Source: Jeotgalicoccus coquinae (lineage in GTDB: Bacteria; Bacillota; Bacilli; Staphylococcales; Salinicoccaceae). From it: 64,000 bases of DNA. Each line of letters opens with the position of its first letter. Position 1 is the first letter of the stretch. Under the pieces are notes generated by a model. The model ran no database searches, was not told the DNA's origin, and saw only the letters and a list, made by a program, of their open reading frames with translations. The position numbers and the translations under genes were made by a program. The stretch covers positions 1,076,124 to 1,140,123 of the forward strand of contig NZ_JACHFF010000001.1 in the NCBI RefSeq assembly GCF_014207425.1, in the 5' to 3' direction. Below are positions 1 to 8,748 of the stretch, piece after piece.

Positions 1-1133
1 AGCGTTCCGTATGTAATGATATTCGCAACCTGCATATCACCGTACTGTTTAATTAAGTATTCGACGACTTCATCGCGTCTTGAGTCTTCAAAGTCGATAT
101 CGATATCCGGCATGCTGACACGTTCCGGGTTTAGGAAACGTTCAAACAGCAAATTATATTCCAGCGGATCAACTTCGGTAATATTTAAAAGGAATGACAC
201 AAGGCTCGCACTGGACGACCCCCGGCCCGGCCCGACATATATACCGTTGGATTTTGCATAGTTTACTAAATCCTGAACGATCAGGAAGTAGTCCTCAAAA
301 CCCATATTGGTAATAATGTCATATTCGAATTTCAGGCGTTCCAAATATTTATCCGGTACATTAAAGTTTCTTTCTTCAAAACGTTCCATTAACAGCTGCC
401 ACAAATAATCCCTGGAACTGATATCTTCAGGATTTTTAAATTTCGGCAATGTGTGCTGAACAGATGGAATCGGTACATTGCATTTATTAATAATTTCTTC
501 ATTATTTTTTAAATACATACGTGCATCTTCAGGCACCGTATCGTGAGTCTGAAGACATGCATCACCGTGGAGATTCTGAACACTGTCGATGCTGAGCTTC
601 TGATTGTCGCGAATAGCGTTCAGTACTTTTAATGATCCGCGTTCATTGCTGTTGACGTAATGTGCGGCTTTCATAAATACTTTCCCGTAATCGCCGTCCG
701 TGTCATGTGAGAGATATTTATCCTCTTCAGCAATATTCAGCCCGCTTAAAATTGCAGGTGCATCTGCCGTTTTGCCGATGGCGATACAGTTTTTAATGTT
801 ATCCTCCGCGAACTTCAACGATGTTCTTGTTAAACTTCTGTACGACAGCATCGCGCTGGTGCGCACAAGTTCCAGATAGCCCTGCCGGTTTTTAGCGAGC
901 AGTACGAGCGGCACACCGTTCATACCGTCCTCGATAATAATTTCCATGCCGGGCACCGCTTTAATATCGTACTCCGACGCCAGTGCCATCAGGCGGTAAA
1001 CTGCGTGCATACGGTTTAAGTCTGTTACCGCAACAGCATGCTGGCCGTCACTTTTCAGTTTTTCGCAGAGCCGCTCCAATGTAATATTTGAATTCAAAAA
1101 ATCAAATGAGCTGTGCACATTTAAATTAAGCAT
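1..1133 (-). CDS. dnaE: DNA polymerase III subunit alpha (DnaE), N-terminal part
   Basis: Replicative DNA polymerase of the DnaE type; only the first ~377 residues lie in the window and the gene runs off the left edge. The translation opens with a PHP-domain start (MLNLNVHSSFDFLNSN) and ends in the polymerase palm, where NMGFEDYFLIV, GPGRGSSASS and PDIDIDFED (about residues 342-350, carrying two catalytic aspartates) are visible. The PHP metal ligands look degenerate, as is usual in the DnaE of staphylococci. The start ATG at 1133 is preceded by AGGTG. It lies 15 bp behind nrnA, suggesting an nrnA-dnaE transcript. Identification is firm. Confidence 0.96.
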   Translation of the reverse strand, partial: MLNLNVHSSFDFLNSNITLERLCEKLKSDGQHAVAVTDLNRMHAVYRLMALASEYDIKAVPGMEIIIEDGMNGVPLVLLAKNRQGYLELVRTSAMLSYRSLTRTSLKFAEDNIKNCIAIGKTADAPAILSGLNIAEEDKYLSHDTDGDYGKVFMKAAHYVNSNERGSLKVLNAIRDNQKLSIDSVQNLHGDACLQTHDTVPEDARMYLKNNEEIINKCNVPIPSVQHTLPKFKNPEDISSRDYLWQLLMERFEERNFNVPDKYLERLKFEYDIITNMGFEDYFLIVQDLVNYAKSNGIYVGPGRGSSSASLVSFLLNITEVDPLEYNLLFERFLNPERVSMPDIDIDFEDSRRDEVVEYLIKQYGDMQVANIITYGT

Positions 1134-1148
1134 TGAAACACCTACTCG

Positions 1149-2105
1149 TTACAATTTTTCTTCAATTTTTGTAATCAGTTCGTCCAGCATATTCATGTCT
1201 TTCACACGTACACCTGATGCCAGCGGATGTCCGCCACCGTCAAACATAGCTGCCACGTCATTAATGACGACTTCTTTCGAACGGAGTCTGACACGGATTT
1301 CACCGTCGCCTTCCAGTGCGATAAACCACACTTTCACATCTTCAATTTCTCTGAAGATATTGACGTCAAGACCCGCTTCGCTGACGCTTAAATCATATTC
1401 TTCCATTACTGACTTCGGCACGTACACGTATGCGATCCCCGATTCAGTGAATACCGCATTATGAATTAAATAGCCTTTGTATTTAAATTTATTTTTAGAT
1501 GATTTGTGCATCTGGTTATTTAAGTTTGCTGCATCGAAGTTAAACTCTTTCAGTTTCGATGCGACTGCGTGTGTCAGTGTACTTGTGTTGTTATACAGAA
1601 ATCTGCCTGTATCTCCGACAATTCCCATGTAAAACAGCGCCGCTGCCTCATCATTCATTGCCGAGCGGTCCCAAATATCGATTAACAGATAAATGAGCTC
1701 GCTTGCCGATGATACTTCTGTTTCAACAATCGACACGTCACCGTATAATTCCACGTTCGGATGGTGATCGATTTTAACGATTTTCTCAGCGTAATCCAGC
1801 GTACCGTCAATACGCTCCCGGTTGCCTGTATCCACAACAATTACCAATGGACGTTCAATCGTTGATACGCGGTCCATCTCACCTAAAAAGCTGAGTGACG
1901 GTTCTTCGTGCCCGAGTGCCGCGATACTTTTATCCGGATACTTATTTTGCAAATAGGCACGGAGACCGAGCTGTGCACCGTAAGCATCAGGATCCGGTTT
2001 CCGGTGTCTCAGGATGACGATTTCATCGTGTGATTCTATCAGTTCAAGTACGTCGCTTGCATATGTTTTTAAGTCATTTAAATGTCCGGTTAATTTATTA
2101 AACAA
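1149..2105 (-). CDS. nrnA: NrnA, bifunctional oligoribonuclease / pAp phosphatase (DHH family)
   Basis: DHH-DHHA1 phosphoesterase of 318 aa, the usual NrnA length. It degrades nano-RNA to mononucleotides and dephosphorylates 3'-phosphoadenosine 5'-phosphate in the cytoplasm (family knowledge). Visible motifs are RHRKPDPDAYG near residue 35, VVDTGNRER near 90, the signature KIDHHPN near 110, and the DHHA1 GGGHPLASG near residue 295. The start is a TTG codon at 2105, chosen because a GGAG sits 8 nt upstream and no ATG fits. It is directly upstream of dnaE in the same orientation, an order shared with staphylococci and Bacillus. Confidence 0.95.
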   Translation of the reverse strand: MFNKLTGHLNDLKTYASDVLELIESHDEIVILRHRKPDPDAYGAQLGLRAYLQNKYPDKSIAALGHEEPSLSFLGEMDRVSTIERPLVIVVDTGNRERIDGTLDYAEKIVKIDHHPNVELYGDVSIVETEVSSASELIYLLIDIWDRSAMNDEAAALFYMGIVGDTGRFLYNNTSTLTHAVASKLKEFNFDAANLNNQMHKSSKNKFKYKGYLIHNAVFTESGIAYVYVPKSVMEEYDLSVSEAGLDVNIFREIEDVKVWFIALEGDGEIRVRLRSKEVVINDVAAMFDGGGHPLASGVRVKDMNMLDELITKIEEKL

Positions 2106-2181
2106 TGGCGAAACTCCTCAATATTAATTTACTTACATTCATCAATCAATTATACTACATAAGAGATTGGAGTTGTAACGT

Positions 2182-2550
2182 ATGGAATTCTTATTCACGT
2201 TTGCCGTGTCATTTCTCGTCACAGCGATTGTCGCTACTTTCATACTTTTTGTAGTCTTCAAAGTTAGAAAGATACGTACAGTCCGCGATGTGAGAGGCGC
2301 GTATTATAACAGTATTGCGAGAATCTGGCTCGGTCTGTTTCTCGTCGCTTTCGGTTTAAACACTATGCTTCAGTTCCACACACTTGTGGCTTACATTATC
2401 GGCGGTATATTTGTACTCTTCGGAGGATATCAGGCGTACCACTTTAATCAGGCAAGAAAGTATTTCAAAGGCAATCTGCCGATTGAAGAACAGGCATGGA
2501 AAGAGTTTGAAGCGATGAAGGCAAATAAAGCCAAACGCAAAAAACGCTAG
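2182..2550 (+). CDS. ytpI: YtpI-like membrane protein
   Basis: Small integral membrane protein of 122 aa with three predicted hydrophobic helices (about residues 2-25, 48-65, 68-88) and a very basic C-terminal tail ending KANKAKRKKR. The size, topology and position between nrnA/dnaE and ytoI match the YtpI family of Bacillus and staphylococci, whose function is unknown. The ATG at 2182 follows TTGGAG at good spacing. It is transcribed divergently from nrnA and convergently with ytoI, sharing a bidirectional terminator with the latter. Confidence 0.85.
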   Translation: MEFLFTFAVSFLVTAIVATFILFVVFKVRKIRTVRDVRGAYYNSIARIWLGLFLVAFGLNTMLQFHTLVAYIIGGIFVLFGGYQAYHFNQARKYFKGNLPIEEQAWKEFEAMKANKAKRKKR

Positions 2551-2566
2551 CATTACATAATAAAAA

Positions 2567-2600
2567 CATCCCGCTGTAAATAACAGCAGGATGTTTTTTT
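2567..2600. terminator. Bidirectional intrinsic terminator between ytpI and ytoI
   Basis: Inverted repeat ACATCCCGCTGT / ACAGCAGGATGT with a 5-nt loop, followed by seven T on the + strand and preceded by an A-run that serves the - strand. It sits between two convergent genes. Confidence 0.85.
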
Positions 2601-3861
2601 ATTTTTCGTTGAAGTGCTGAATCATGGATGTCGCTTTCGAGTACGCTGTTCCCTGCACATTCAATACAATCTCCAGGCGGATAAACTGCTCGCCCCTGTC
2701 GATTATTTCACCCGTCAGCTCAATTTCCTGATAGAGCTGAACTATTTTAAAGTTCATTATGTTGTAAGTGTCGATATGGTAACTGTGAATATGGTTCTCC
2801 TGAAGCACGACGAGAATGAGACGTTCTGCAAGTCTCATAAAGTTTGCCTGTGACAGTGAACCGAACTCATCGGCCATAAACGGCATTACTCTTATATTAA
2901 TTTTATTGCTGTCGATTTTAATTTCTCTGTCGATCAGCTGATCTGTCGACATGCCGGATTTTAAGTTTCTTGAAGATATATTTTTAAATACTTCCCTGCG
3001 GTGCACGATACCGCGGTAATCTCCTGATTCCACTACCGGAATAATATTCAGCTGATGCCAGCTCATAATTTGTCTCAGCGACAGCAGCGTCGTATCTTCT
3101 TCTGCACTGTAGTCAGGCAGCAGATATGATGTGTAATTATCTTTAGTCATCTCATTTAAAAACTTCGAACGGATTGCACCGACGAAACGGTTGCCGTTTA
3201 AGAGAATCATATTTTTATCTTCCGGATGCACTTCAGTGCCGAGGTCATTAATATCGATTGTATACTGTTCCTGCTTCACCATCAGACTGCCCGCGGTAAC
3301 AATATTCTGTGACAGCGACAGGCTGTAGACTTCCCTGTGAATAATTGACGCACATGTAAATGAATCATGTGTCGTCGAAATGACCGGGAGCTGTTTTTCT
3401 TCAGCCAGTTTCAGTATTTCCCCACCCGTGCCGAAACCGCCTGTAATAAGCAGCCCCACACCGTTTTCGAGTGCTTTTCTCTGGGAACGTTCGCGGTTAC
3501 CTACTATTAAAAGGCCGCTCGGCTCCAAATATTTAACGAGATCTTCAGTCTGCATTGCACCGATCAGAATGCGTGAGATTTCTTTATCGAGATAGTTATC
3601 GCCGGACAGCACAGTACCCTGAATGACGCGGTTAACTTCCCTGAACATAATTTTACCGTGACTCTTCACTTCACGCTGCACGATACGGAAAGTTCCGACG
3701 CGTTCGATTGTCTTAACCAGACCGTCCTGTTCCGCCTGCTTAATCGCGCGGTAACTCGTGCCGAGAGACACGCCCATATAGCCGGAAATCTGTCGCACCG
3801 ACAGACTGCTGCCTTCTCTAAGACCTCTTATATATTTTAAAATATCTTCATGTTTCGACAT
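2599..3861 (-). CDS. ytoI: YtoI family protein: HTH + DRTGG + CBS pair + hot-dog domain
   Basis: Cytoplasmic multi-domain protein of 420 aa. An N-terminal winged-helix region (residues ~15-60, with SVRQISGYMGVSLGTSYRA) is followed by a DRTGG-like domain (~100-190), two CBS motifs (~190-310, normally binding adenosine nucleotides) and a C-terminal hot-dog/thioesterase-like part (~320-415). This is the YtoI architecture, conserved next to nrnA/dnaE in the order Bacillales; its physiological role is not established. A TTG start at 3888 is possible, but the ATG at 3861 has GGGTGA just upstream and gives the family N-terminus, so I prefer it. Confidence 0.9.
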   Translation of the reverse strand: MSKHEDILKYIRGLREGSSLSVRQISGYMGVSLGTSYRAIKQAEQDGLVKTIERVGTFRIVQREVKSHGKIMFREVNRVIQGTVLSGDNYLDKEISRILIGAMQTEDLVKYLEPSGLLIVGNRERSQRKALENGVGLLITGGFGTGGEILKLAEEKQLPVISTTHDSFTCASIIHREVYSLSLSQNIVTAGSLMVKQEQYTIDINDLGTEVHPEDKNMILLNGNRFVGAIRSKFLNEMTKDNYTSYLLPDYSAEEDTTLLSLRQIMSWHQLNIIPVVESGDYRGIVHRREVFKNISSRNLKSGMSTDQLIDREIKIDSNKINIRVMPFMADEFGSLSQANFMRLAERLILVVLQENHIHSYHIDTYNIMNFKIVQLYQEIELTGEIIDRGEQFIRLEIVLNVQGTAYSKATSMIQHFNEK

Positions 3862-3942
3862 GTCTTCACCCAATTTCTTTATTTCCAATTAAATTTATCA
3901 TAGCACGAATAATTGATGTGTATAAAAGAAAAAGGAAAAATT

Positions 3943-3983
3943 AACCCGTACAGCAGATTATGTGGAGATCTGCTGTACGGGTT
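3943..3983 (-). terminator. Strong intrinsic terminator downstream of the UPF0173 hydrolase
   Basis: A perfect 16-bp inverted repeat, AACCCGTACAGCAGAT and its complement, with a 9-nt loop; on the - strand it is followed by AATTTTT. It ends the gene at 4013-4702 before the ytoI promoter region. Confidence 0.85.
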
Positions 3984-4012
3984 TTATCAAAAAACTTTTC
4001 ACTTATATTATT

Positions 4013-4702
4013 TTAAGAGTATTCAACTGCTTCGCCCGCCTCAAGTACCTGGCATGTTGTGTTGACTTTGTTTTTGAATTCTTCAGGATTCTGCTTGATC
4101 GGCGGGAACGTGTTGAAGTGCACCGGCACAACGACTGTCGGTTTAATCAGTTCGTTCACCGCGTATACCGCGTCGTCGATTCCCATCGTAAAGTGGTCAC
4201 CGATTGGAATGAAGCAGACATCGATTGGTCCGTTTCTTTTCGCAATCAGTTCCATATCACCGAACAGGCCGGTATCACCTGTTACATAAATTTTCTTACT
4301 GCCGAGCGTTAAAATTAAGCCCATCGGCTCGCCTGTATAGTGCGTCACGCCATCATCGTCAGTGTAGCTTGATGTGTGGAATGCATGAGTATATTTTACT
4401 TTGCCGAATTCATACTCTCCTTCTCCGCCGACGTTCATGCCGATAGTATTTTCAACGCCCTGGCTTTCAAGATAAGCCGCCAGTTCCACAGGTGCAATTA
4501 CCGTCGCGTTATTTTTTCTGGCGATTTCAACCGTGTCGCCAACATGGTCATTGTGACCGTGTGTTAGTATAATATAATCAGCTTTAACATTATCAACTGT
4601 CAGATCAGTTAAATCGTTGCCGTTAATAAACGGGTCGATAATGACATCCGTGTCATTATTATTAAAAGAAAGTACCGCATGTCCATGATATTTTACAGTC
4701 AA
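4013..4702 (-). CDS. UPF0173 family metal-dependent hydrolase
   Basis: Metallo-beta-lactamase-fold hydrolase, 229 aa, the length seen in staphylococcal UPF0173 proteins. The metal-binding motif LTHGHNDHVGD (around residue 50) and the later TGDTGLFGDM and IPIGDHFTMG blocks are all present, as is the C-terminal PVHFNTFPPI. The substrate is unknown for the family. I choose the TTG at 4702 as start because AGGAG lies 8 nt upstream and the product then begins MTVKYHGHAV; a GTG at 4711 lies inside the ribosome-binding site. It stands alone between its own terminator and a divergent gene. Confidence 0.92.
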   Translation of the reverse strand: MTVKYHGHAVLSFNNNDTDVIIDPFINGNDLTDLTVDNVKADYIILTHGHNDHVGDTVEIARKNNATVIAPVELAAYLESQGVENTIGMNVGGEGEYEFGKVKYTHAFHTSSYTDDDGVTHYTGEPMGLILTLGSKKIYVTGDTGLFGDMELIAKRNGPIDVCFIPIGDHFTMGIDDAVYAVNELIKPTVVVPVHFNTFPPIKQNPEEFKNKVNTTCQVLEAGEAVEYS

Positions 4703-4800
4703 AATTACCACTCCTGTTTAAATTATTAATAATAGTCTATTCCCTGAAAAACTTTTAAATAATCATTAAAACGATATTTTATATATAAGGAGATAAACCG

Positions 4801-5373
4801 ATGAAACACATTTATTTAACACACTCGCTAAAAATGGAATCGGAAGCAGTTTTATTTTCGTATCCGGATTTTAATACACCGAACTTAACACTGGCGGAAA
4901 TGCAGCGTGCACTCACTCCGGATAATGAAATTTACATAACGGTCAACAACTTTCATGAAACGAATGACTTTATGATCGAGAATACGATGATTGAAACAAT
5001 CCGCCGAGAATCTGTTGCCGACGGTTTTATTATCGATCAGATATTTATACGCGACTTCCACGATGTTAATACAGTGCTGCTTGAAACGTTGTCTAATGAA
5101 ATCCGCAACAAGCACTTTATAATCGGTCCGTCATTTACGAAAGTACCGTACTTTCTTCACAGCCGGCTCGCCGAGCTCTTTATCGAAAATGATGTGTCAG
5201 GTGTGATGTACGACCTGCGTAATATTGATATTAGAAACTTTAGAGAGCTGCAGCCGCTGGCAAAACTGAAAATGCATGTCAAGAAACGTCTCTCGATTAT
5301 CCCGCTGATTCGTCCCGAGCAGCTCAAAGATCTCAAAAAGAGTATTCCATTTGAAGTGGCAGTAATTGACTAG
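4801..5373 (+). CDS. Conserved-looking hypothetical protein, 190 aa
   Basis: I do not recognise this protein. It is soluble (no membrane segment or signal peptide), acidic to neutral, and alternates predicted strands and helices (for example SVADGFIIDQIFIRDFHDV and KHFIIGPSF), suggesting an alpha/beta fold. The ATG follows a strong AAGGAGAT site and codon use matches its neighbours, so it is a real gene. It is divergent from the UPF0173 gene, sharing a 98-bp intergenic region, and is followed by a 41-bp repeat array before the convergent ald gene. In staphylococci I would expect a different gene here, so it may be lineage specific. Confidence 0.7.
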   Translation: MKHIYLTHSLKMESEAVLFSYPDFNTPNLTLAEMQRALTPDNEIYITVNNFHETNDFMIENTMIETIRRESVADGFIIDQIFIRDFHDVNTVLLETLSNEIRNKHFIIGPSFTKVPYFLHSRLAELFIENDVSGVMYDLRNIDIRNFRELQPLAKLKMHVKKRLSIIPLIRPEQLKDLKKSIPFEVAVID

Positions 5374-5390
5374 TAGATTTTTGGGTTTTT

Positions 5391-5585
5391 GGAGTTTGAG
5401 TGACTATGTCGAAGCCACACTGTCAGTCAAATGGGTTTGAGTGACTATGTCGAAGCCACACTGTCAGTCAAATGGGTTTGAGTGACTATGTCCAAGCCAC
5501 ACTGTCAGTCAAATGAGTTTCAGTGACAATGTCCAAGCCACACTGTCAGTCAAGTGGGTTTCAGTGACTATGTCCAAGCCACATC
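5391..5585 (+). repeat. Tandem 41-bp repeat array, about 4.7 copies (array 1)
   Basis: The block TGACTATGTC...ACTGTCAGTCA recurs at 5401, 5442, 5483, 5524 and 5565, an exact 41-bp period. Each unit can fold as TGAC-ta-TGT / ACA-ct-GTCA around a 7-nt loop. Copies differ by a few substitutions only (for example gtcGAAG versus gtcCAAG). It fills the gap between the 3' end of the gene at 4801-5373 and the ald terminator. Forward-orientation member of the shared-consensus group (with arrays 2, 3 and 8). Confidence 0.95.
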
Positions 5586-5620
5586 GGCTCACCCACACGA
5601 TAAACACCCATACATAAACA

Positions 5621-5649
5621 AAAAAGCAGACCCGCGGGCCTGCTTTTTC
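5621..5649 (-). terminator. Intrinsic terminator of ald
   Basis: AGCAG.CCCG / CGGG.CTGCT hairpin with an A-run on its left side, giving a U-run on the - strand transcript just after the ald stop. Confidence 0.8.
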
Positions 5650-5657
5650 TTTTTAAT

Positions 5658-6773
5658 TTATCCTAGTAAATCGTGGATGTCTTTGTATTCTCTGTTTTGA
5701 GCTTCCGCAACTGCTTTATAAGTTACGTGGCCCTGGAATGTGTTAAATCCGCCTGCGATTACAGGGTTTTTAACCACTGCTTCTTTGTAACCGTTATTTG
5801 CAATCAGCAGTCCGTACTGAAGTGTTGCGTTTGTCAGTGCGTTTGTTGATGTGCGCGGCACAGCTCCCGGCATGTTAGCTACTGCGTAATGAATGACGCC
5901 ATGCTTTTCATATGTAGGGTTATCGTGTGTTGTAATCTTATCGGTCGTAGCAAAAATACCACCCTGGTCGATTGCAATGTCAACGATAACTGATCCCGGT
6001 GCCATGTTCTTAATCATTTCTTCAGATACTAATTTAGGTGCTTTCGCTCCCGGAATTAATACTGCGCCGATAACTAAGTCACTTGCTTCAACAGCCATTT
6101 TGATGTTTAACGGTGTAGACATTAATGTCTGCACACGTGCGCCGAATAAGTCATCCAGCTCTCTTAAACGTTTAGGGTTTAAGTCTAAAATAGTTACGTC
6201 TGCGCCAAGGCCGATTGCCATTTTGGCAGCGTTCGTACCTGCAGCTCCCCCGCCGACGACAGTTACCTTAGCTTTTTCCACCCCGGGTACACCGCTCAGG
6301 AGAATTCCTTTACCGCCGTTGATGCTCATTAAGTGCTGAGCGCCAACTTGTACCGACATGCGTCCTGCGACTTCACTCATCGGTGCAAGAAGCGGCAGTG
6401 AACCGTCCGGCAGCTGAATTGTTTCATACGCGATTGCAGTTACTTTTTTATCGACTAAAACTTGAGTTAATGCTTCTTCAGGTGCAAGGTGTAAGTATGT
6501 AAATAGGATTGAATCTTCTTTAATAAGATCAAATTCCTCGGCTAACGGTTCTTTTACCTTAATTACCATTTCAGCATTCCAGGCTTCTGCTGCCGTATCG
6601 ACGATTTCCGCACCCATTTCAGTGTACGCTGAATCTTCGAAATACGATTTGCTGCCTGCATTTTTTTCTACGAGAACAGTATGTCCTGCCTGCACAAACG
6701 CGTAAACGCCGCCCGGTGTCAGACCCACTCTGTTTTCGTTATTTTTTACTTCTTTCGGTATACCAATAATCAT
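5658..6773 (-). CDS. ald: Alanine dehydrogenase
   Basis: NAD-dependent L-alanine dehydrogenase (alanine + NAD + water to pyruvate + ammonia), 371 aa, full length for the family and normally hexameric. The N-terminus [20 protein letters not shown], the substrate-binding YLHLAPE segment near residue 95, the Rossmann motif [15 protein letters not shown] near residue 170 and the C-terminal [16 protein letters not shown] are diagnostic. It stands alone, with its own terminator, divergent from usp; ald next to a universal stress protein gene is also the staphylococcal order. Role: alanine catabolism as carbon or nitrogen source. Confidence 0.97.
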   Translation of the reverse strand: MIIGIPKEVKNNENRVGLTPGGVYAFVQAGHTVLVEKNAGSKSYFEDSAYTEMGAEIVDTAAEAWNAEMVIKVKEPLAEEFDLIKEDSILFTYLHLAPEEALTQVLVDKKVTAIAYETIQLPDGSLPLLAPMSEVAGRMSVQVGAQHLMSINGGKGILLSGVPGVEKAKVTVVGGGAAGTNAAKMAIGLGADVTILDLNPKRLRELDDLFGARVQTLMSTPLNIKMAVEASDLVIGAVLIPGAKAPKLVSEEMIKNMAPGSVIVDIAIDQGGIFATTDKITTHDNPTYEKHGVIHYAVANMPGAVPRTSTNALTNATLQYGLLIANNGYKEAVVKNPVIAGGFNTFQGHVTYKAVAEAQNREYKDIHDLLG

Positions 6774-6874
6774 TTCTAAATCCCCCTTTATTCAAACAAA
6801 TATATTGTATCACAGAAAGTCACAAATTAGTCTACAATTATCTCAATTTTTAAAGTTTTGGAAGCGCAACCATA

Positions 6875-6883
6875 TGGTATAAT
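6875..6883 (+). promoter_or_regulatory. Extended -10 promoter of the universal stress protein gene
   Basis: TGG followed by TATAAT, 34 nt before the usp start codon. No good -35 box at 16-18 bp, consistent with an extended -10 promoter. Confidence 0.6.
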
Positions 6884-6916
6884 ATAACTAAGAAGAGGAA
6901 ATGGAGTTGATTCTTA

Positions 6917-7414
6917 ATGTTACAATATCAAAACATCTTAGTTGCAGTAGACGGATCACACGAAGCAGAATGGGCATTCCAGAAAGCAGTCGAAGCTGCG
7001 AAACGTAACAATGCTAAACTTTCGATTATTAACGTTATTGACACTCGCTCTTTCGCGTCTGTTGAAGCTTACGACCGTTCAATTTCAGCACGTGCGAACG
7101 AATTTGCTCAAAAATTACTGGACGGATATGAAAAAGTTGCATTAGACAAAGGTGTTGAACATGTAGAGAAAATCATCGACTATGGTTCACCGAAATCAAT
7201 TATTCCTAAAAAAGCTGTAGAAAAAATCGGCGCAGACTTAATTGCCTGCGGATCGACCGGTCTGAATGCGGTTGAACGCTTCATCATCGGATCGGTTTCC
7301 GAAGCAATTGTAAGAAATGCTAAATGTGACGTACTGGTAGTACGTACTGAGACATTACCTGCTGACTTCGAGCCGCTGGTAGCTACTGAAGAGTTTATTG
7401 AACAAAGCCGCTAA
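6917..7414 (+). CDS. Universal stress protein (UspA family)
   Basis: Single-domain cytoplasmic Usp protein of 165 aa. The family strands and loops are visible: ILVAVDGSHEAEWAFQKAV at residues ~6-25, and the ATP-binding type loop CGSTGLNAVERFIIGSVSEAIV near residues 110-132 (G-2x-G-9x-G-S). It therefore probably binds ATP. The final 20 residues form an acidic tail. The ATG at 6917 has GGAG about 10 nt upstream and a clear TATAAT promoter. A hairpin terminator follows. It lies divergent to ald as in Staphylococcus. Confidence 0.93.
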   Translation: MLQYQNILVAVDGSHEAEWAFQKAVEAAKRNNAKLSIINVIDTRSFASVEAYDRSISARANEFAQKLLDGYEKVALDKGVEHVEKIIDYGSPKSIIPKKAVEKIGADLIACGSTGLNAVERFIIGSVSEAIVRNAKCDVLVVRTETLPADFEPLVATEEFIEQSR

Positions 7415-7436
7415 TATCTAAATAGCGGTTACTGTA

Positions 7437-7472
7437 AAAAAGTAATGTGCCTGACGGGTACATTACTTTTTT
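7437..7472 (+). terminator. Intrinsic terminator downstream of usp
   Basis: AAAAAGTAATGT / ACATTACTTTTTT inverted repeat with a run of T, between the usp stop codon and the next gene's ribosome-binding site. Confidence 0.8.
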
Positions 7473-7525
7473 ATTTGCACTTTATCGTCTGCACTGAATT
7501 CAAATTCACTTTCGGAGGTTTACTT

Positions 7526-8581
7526 ATGGAACTTGGAATTAATACGTTTGGTGATGCGGTCTTTGACCCCCAGACAGGCAAAACAATTTCCCACGCAGAA
7601 CGTCTGCAGGAACTTGTGCATGAAATGGAAACGGCAGACCGTGTCGGTCTTGATATATTCTCAATTGGTGAACATCACCGCGACGACTACGCAGTGAGTG
7701 CACCGGATGTTGTACTTGCAGCAGGTGCTGCTGTGACGAAAAACATCCGGTTATCTAGCGGAGTGACAGTCTTGTCTTCGGATGATCCGGTACGCGTTTA
7801 TGAACGCTTCTCCACATTAGACGGTATTTCAAACGGCCGTGCTGAAATTATGGCCGGCCGCGGCTCGTTTATCGAATCATTCCCGCTGTTCGGTTATGAT
7901 TTGAATAATTACGATACATTGTTTAATGAAAAGCTGGATTTACTGCTGACGCTGCAAAAAGGCGGAAAAATTAACTGGTCAGGTACACACAGACCGGCGT
8001 TGGAAAATGCAAAAATTTTCCCAAAAACAGTCCAGAATGAAATTCCAATCTGGATAGCGAGCGGCGGTACACCGCAATCGGCAAAACGCGCTGCAGAACT
8101 CGGCATGCCGTTAGTGCTTGCGATTATCGGCGGAAGCCCGTTCCAGTTTGCAAGAATCGCAGACTTTTACCGGCAGACTGGTGCAGCCGCAGGACACGAT
8201 AAAAGTAAGCTGAAAGTCGCAACGAACTCACACGGATTCATTTGGGATACAGACGGCGAAGCACGCGACCTGTTCTTCCCTGCCATCTCGATATCGATGA
8301 CGAAACTTGGCCGCAAACGCGGCTGGGGACAATATACGAGAGAAACATTCGATAACATGTGCGATCCGGAAGGCGCATTGTACGTCGGCAGCCCGGAAAC
8401 AGTTGCACGAAAAATTATCGCACTGTATGAACATATGGGTATTGAACGCTTTACACTGCAAACACCTGTAGGTACAATGCCACACGATCAGGTGATAAAA
8501 ACAATCGAACTGTTTGGTGAAAAAGTTGCACCTTTGGTCAGAGATGGTGTTACGAAGATTAAAGCAGAGAGAAATATGTAG
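7526..8581 (+). CDS. LLM-class flavin-dependent oxidoreductase
   Basis: Bacterial luciferase-like monooxygenase fold, 351 aa, presumably using reduced FMN supplied by a separate reductase. Characteristic segments are MELGINTFGD at the N-terminus, FSIGEHHRDDYAVSAPDVVLAA (residues ~43-65), IRLSSGVTVLSSDDPVRVYE, GRAEIMAGRGSFIESFPLFG and the late YVGSPETVARKI. Substrate is not predictable from sequence. I start at the ATG at 7526, directly after CGGAGG; an in-frame ATG at 7445 would place 27 residues across the usp terminator and is rejected. Monocistronic, closed by a perfect palindromic terminator. Confidence 0.92.
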   Translation: MELGINTFGDAVFDPQTGKTISHAERLQELVHEMETADRVGLDIFSIGEHHRDDYAVSAPDVVLAAGAAVTKNIRLSSGVTVLSSDDPVRVYERFSTLDGISNGRAEIMAGRGSFIESFPLFGYDLNNYDTLFNEKLDLLLTLQKGGKINWSGTHRPALENAKIFPKTVQNEIPIWIASGGTPQSAKRAAELGMPLVLAIIGGSPFQFARIADFYRQTGAAAGHDKSKLKVATNSHGFIWDTDGEARDLFFPAISISMTKLGRKRGWGQYTRETFDNMCDPEGALYVGSPETVARKIIALYEHMGIERFTLQTPVGTMPHDQVIKTIELFGEKVAPLVRDGVTKIKAERNM

Positions 8582-8586
8582 TATTT

Positions 8587-8616
8587 AAAAGAGGATGTCC
8601 CGGGACATCCTCTTTT
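8587..8616 (+). terminator. Palindromic intrinsic terminator after the LLM oxidoreductase
   Basis: AAAGAGGATGTCC and its exact complement are nearly fused, followed by TTTTTGTG. Confidence 0.85.
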
Positions 8617-8617
8617 T

Positions 8618-8703
8618 GTGTGTTGAGTGACCATGTTGAGACGACATCGTAAATCAAAGTACTTCGAGTCACCATGTTAAAGCCACGAAGTGTATCAAGT
8701 TTC
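8618..8703 (+). repeat. Degenerate 41-bp repeat, two copies (array 2)
   Basis: GAGTGACCATGTTGAGACGACA at 8625 and GAGTCACCATGTTAAAGCCACG at 8666 are 41 bp apart and align with the shared unit of arrays 1, 3 and 8 (GAGTGACnATGT...CACA/GACA...TCAAA). More diverged than array 1. It sits between two convergent terminators. Confidence 0.75.
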
Positions 8704-8720
8704 TAATTTCCCAACAAAAA

Positions 8721-8746
8721 ACTCGCGGCATTTCCATGCCCCGAGT
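8721..8746 (-). terminator. Intrinsic terminator of the isochorismatase-family gene
   Basis: ACTCG-c-GGCAT / ATGCC-c-CGAGT hairpin with one C/C mismatch, followed on the - strand by TTTTTTG. Confidence 0.75.
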
Positions 8747-8748
8747 CT

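Noticed and set aside
5391-5585. Could the 41-bp arrays be CRISPR?
   Set aside because: The whole 41-bp unit is conserved from copy to copy; there are no unique spacers, no cas genes in the window, and arrays occur at many gene ends.
7445-7525. Longer start for the LLM oxidoreductase
   Set aside because: The extension translates the usp terminator; the ATG at 7526 has CGGAGG.
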